In this document: positions 61,920-64,000 of the stretch, piece by piece
Layout of the letters: each line of letters begins with the position of its first letter
Position numbering within the stretch: position 1 is the stretch's first letter
Origin: Rhodococcus sp. H36-A4
GTDB lineage: Bacteria; Actinomycetota; Actinomycetes; Mycobacteriales; Mycobacteriaceae
Assembly: GCF_027158005.1 (NCBI RefSeq)
Contig: NZ_JAPVLQ010000002.1
Span: 124,001 to 188,000 of the forward strand
Reading direction: 5' to 3'
DNA length: 64,000 nucleotides
Position numbers and translations under genes: made by a program
The notes under the pieces: generated by a model
Told to the model about the DNA's origin: nothing
Database searches by the model: none
What the model saw: the letters and a program-made list of their open reading frames with translations, nothing else

Positions 61920-63195
61920 GCTGTGTTGTCGAGGTAGGGGTTGTCGAGGTAGGGGTTGTCGAGGCGTGCAGGGTGGTGTTCAGTCTTCTGCCCTGTAGCA
62001 GTGCCCATCCACCGGCGGTCACGATCAGAGCTATGACGAACAGCGCCATAGCGGTCCAGCCGTACATCTGAAATACCACTCCGCCGAGCCAGCCGAGAAC
62101 GCTGGATCCGCCGTAGTAGAAGAGGTTGTACAGCGACGTCGCCTGCGTCCGTCCGACCACCGCTCGCTGACCCGTCCATCCCGACGCGATGGCGTGGGCG
62201 GCGAAGAATCCTATGGTCAGCACGACCAGTCCGGTCAGGAGGACGATCAGGTTGGTGCTGATGGTCAGTGCGACACCGGCCGCCATGGTGGCTGTCGAAC
62301 CCGCGAGGACGACGCCTCTGCCGTGACGGACCGCCAGTTGTCCGGCAATGCGCGAGGACACCGTTCCGCTGAGATATGCCACGAAGATGAGGCTGATGAG
62401 CGACTGCGGGAGCCCGAACGGGCCGGCCTCGAGCCGGAAGCCCAGGTAGTTGTAGATGGCGACGAATCCGCCCATGAGCAGGAAGCCTTGGCCGTACAGG
62501 GTCAGCATGCCGGGCTCGCGGAGGTTGGCCCATAAGCGTCGCGGCAGTGAGGGTCCGTCGCGGGAGACGGTAGGAGATCTGCGCGGCGTCGGTGCCAACC
62601 ACACGAAAAGGGCAGCCGCTGCCGCTGCGAGAACCGACACCGTCAAGGTCCCGACGCGCCAGTTGGTGTACTCCGCGACAGGTCCGGCGACGATCCGACC
62701 CAGCAGACCGCCCATGGAGGTACCGGAGACGTACGTTGCTGCGGCGAGCGCGGTGTGTTTGCCGTGAACTTCCTCGCTCAGGTAGGCGATGGCAATCGCG
62801 GGGAGTCCGCCGAGGGCTGCACCTTCGAGGAAGCGAATCGACAGCAGCATCGGTAGCGACGAAGACAGCGGAACCATCAGTCCCAGAATCGTTGCGGCGA
62901 TCACCGAGATCGTCATCGCGCGGACTCGTCCGATCCGATCGGCGACCACCGACCAGGGCAGGACCGCAGCGGCGACACCGACCGTGGCCGATCCGACCGC
63001 AAGAGAGGACTGCGACGGCGTGATGTCGAGGCCGGCCGCGATGAGCGGAAGAATGCCCTGCACCGAGTAAAGCTGCGCGAACGTCGCGATACCCGCGAAC
63101 AACAAGGCCGCAACCAGGCGCTTGTATTCACGCGACCCTCGAGGATGGCCCTCCCAGAGGAGGTCGGCGTCCGCATCGGTCGTCGATGAACTCAT
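61903..63195 (-). CDS. MFS transporter (YnfM-like drug/arabinose exporter type)
   Basis: Product of 430 residues from ATG 63195. Twelve membrane helices, with FAQLYSVQGILPLIAAGLDITPSQSSLAVGSATVGVAAAVLPWSVVADRIGRVRAM as helices 1-2 and motif A. It resembles the YnfM/sugar-efflux type of MFS. The C-terminal tail has tandem STTPTSTT units encoded by a 15-bp DNA repeat (61926-61965). It is divergent from a LysR gene, likely its regulator. Confidence 0.85.
   Translation of the reverse strand: MSSSTTDADADLLWEGHPRGSREYKRLVAALLFAGIATFAQLYSVQGILPLIAAGLDITPSQSSLAVGSATVGVAAAVLPWSVVADRIGRVRAMTISVIAATILGLMVPLSSSLPMLLSIRFLEGAALGGLPAIAIAYLSEEVHGKHTALAAATYVSGTSMGGLLGRIVAGPVAEYTNWRVGTLTVSVLAAAAAALFVWLAPTPRRSPTVSRDGPSLPRRLWANLREPGMLTLYGQGFLLMGGFVAIYNYLGFRLEAGPFGLPQSLISLIFVAYLSGTVSSRIAGQLAVRHGRGVVLAGSTATMAAGVALTISTNLIVLLTGLVVLTIGFFAAHAIASGWTGQRAVVGRTQATSLYNLFYYGGSSVLGWLGGVVFQMYGWTAMALFVIALIVTAGGWALLQGRRLNTTLHASTTPTSTTPTSTTQLTPQH
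61922..61966. repeat. 15-bp tandem repeat in the MFS 3' end
   Basis: The unit GTTGTCGAGGTAGGG occurs twice in full with a third partial copy at 61924-61966. It encodes the Ser/Thr/Pro tail STTPTSTTPTST of the transporter. Confidence 0.8.
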
Positions 63196-63232
63196 TTTCT
63201 CGACGCTATCTCCGCGGTGTACATGCGTCCAA

Positions 63233-63242
63233 TGCATATGCA
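63233..63242. promoter_or_regulatory. Palindrome in the MFS/lysR spacer
   Basis: TGCATATGCA is a perfect 10-bp palindrome, 38 bp from the MFS start and 37 bp before the LysR start. It is a candidate binding core for the LysR-type regulator. Confidence 0.4.
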
Positions 63243-63278
63243 CCCGGCAATCCATACTTCAGCGATATCATTGCAAAG

Positions 63279-64000
63279 GTGCGCGAGGAATCGAAAGAAC
63301 TACTCCCCCTCATCCCGACGCTCGTTGCCGTCGCGGAGACCGAGCACATCACCGAAGCTGCCCACCTGCTCGGGATCCCCCAGCCGACCGTCAGCCGACA
63401 GATCGCCCGGGCAACAGCAATCCTCGGGGTTGCGGTCGTCGAACGTCGCGGACGCGGCATCGCGATGACTGCCGCAGGGCGAATCCTGATTCCCTACTTG
63501 CAACGGGCCCTGGTCGATCTGGAGGCCGGTCTCGACGCGATGAGCGAGCACGACGCGAAGGCCCGCGGCCGAATTTCCATCGCGTTCCAGAACACGCTCG
63601 GCGAGGACATCGTGCCGGCACTGATCAAGGCGTTCGGGACCGGTCATCCGGCCGTGACATTCGATCTCGATCAGGGCGCCCGCTCGCGCTGCCTCGACCG
63701 CCTCGACGACGGCTCCGCCGACCTCGCCTTCGTCTCACTCAGTACCGAGCACACCGACGCCAATTCCTTCCAGCTCTACGACGAACGACTGGTCCTGGTC
63801 GTACCCACCGGACATCGCCTGGCCGGTCGCCGTGCCGTGCACGTCATCGACACTGCCGAGGAGCGCTATATCGCCATGGGCCACGGGTTCGGCATGCGGT
63901 CCATCTGCGAAGGCCTGTGGGCCGAGGCAGGCATGTCCCCGCACATTGCGTTCGAAGGACAGGACATCCACACCATCCGCGGACTGGTCGGAGCCGGTCT
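63279..64000 (+). CDS. LysR-family regulator (3' truncated by window)
   Basis: The frame starts at GTG 63279 with VREESKELLPLIPTLVAV and remains open to the window end (240 codons seen). The LysR HTH is AETEHITEAAHLLGIPQPTVSRQIARATAILGVAVVERRGRGIAMTAAG, followed by a substrate-binding domain start (RGRISIAFQNTLGEDIVPALIKAF). It is divergent from the MFS transporter, which is the likely target, with a palindromic spacer between. The distal part of the ligand domain lies outside the window. Confidence 0.88.
   Translation, partial: MREESKELLPLIPTLVAVAETEHITEAAHLLGIPQPTVSRQIARATAILGVAVVERRGRGIAMTAAGRILIPYLQRALVDLEAGLDAMSEHDAKARGRISIAFQNTLGEDIVPALIKAFGTGHPAVTFDLDQGARSRCLDRLDDGSADLAFVSLSTEHTDANSFQLYDERLVLVVPTGHRLAGRRAVHVIDTAEERYIAMGHGFGMRSICEGLWAEAGMSPHIAFEGQDIHTIRGLVGAG

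Overview
The window is a high-GC actinobacterial chromosome segment. It looks like a mycolata genus, most likely Rhodococcus or a close relative. Pointers are a LysX fusion (lysyl-phosphatidylglycerol synthase plus lysyl-tRNA synthetase), the lysine 6-aminotransferase/AASA dehydrogenase pair, a cutinase-family secreted esterase, DUF5313/DUF6474-type proteins, an F420-type PPOX protein and frequent GTG starts with 4-base GTGA/ATGA overlaps. No rRNA, tRNA, CRISPR array or insertion sequence was recognised. Species assignment is inference.

Layout. 1-8 kb: tail of a sensor kinase and a membrane partner, an SDR dehydrogenase, a RecB-like nuclease, then a copper-uptake type operon (membrane protein, YcnI, CopC, CopD). 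8-25 kb: universal stress protein, diguanylate cyclase, MarR/MFS pair, succinic semialdehyde dehydrogenase, secreted lipase, TipA-like MerR regulator, small membrane proteins, RraA, TetR, class IV aminotransferase and an FMN glutamate-synthase-like protein. 25-30 kb: an accessory-looking catabolic group (FAD oxidoreductase, phosphotriesterase-like hydrolase, CMD protein). 31-32.4 kb: a retron, with reverse transcriptase and an upstream msr-msd RNA that can be folded by eye. 32.5-34 kb: XRE-cupin regulator divergent from azlCD. 34-45 kb: a copper-resistance region (CopB-type and CopA-type ATPases, DUF6153, DUF305, a 45-residue membrane protein) with three CsoR-like operators, interleaved with a MarR/DJ-1 pair and a carotenoid-type group (Rieske protein, CrtU-like desaturase, methyltransferase). 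45-64 kb: cutinase, XRE/methionine aminopeptidase pair, lysine catabolism (pcd/lat), a fused anthranilate synthase under a classical Trp attenuator, a PAS-GGDEF-EAL protein, LysX, hydrolase, FabH, PPOX proteins, and an MFS/LysR divergent pair running off the end.

Standout observations are the complete retron (16-bp a1/a2 repeat, two small msr hairpins, one long msd hairpin, then the RT), the trpL attenuator with three consecutive Trp codons, the three copper operators, a parS-like 16-mer overlapping a start codon, paired operators at several regulator genes, and a family of palindromic extragenic repeats.
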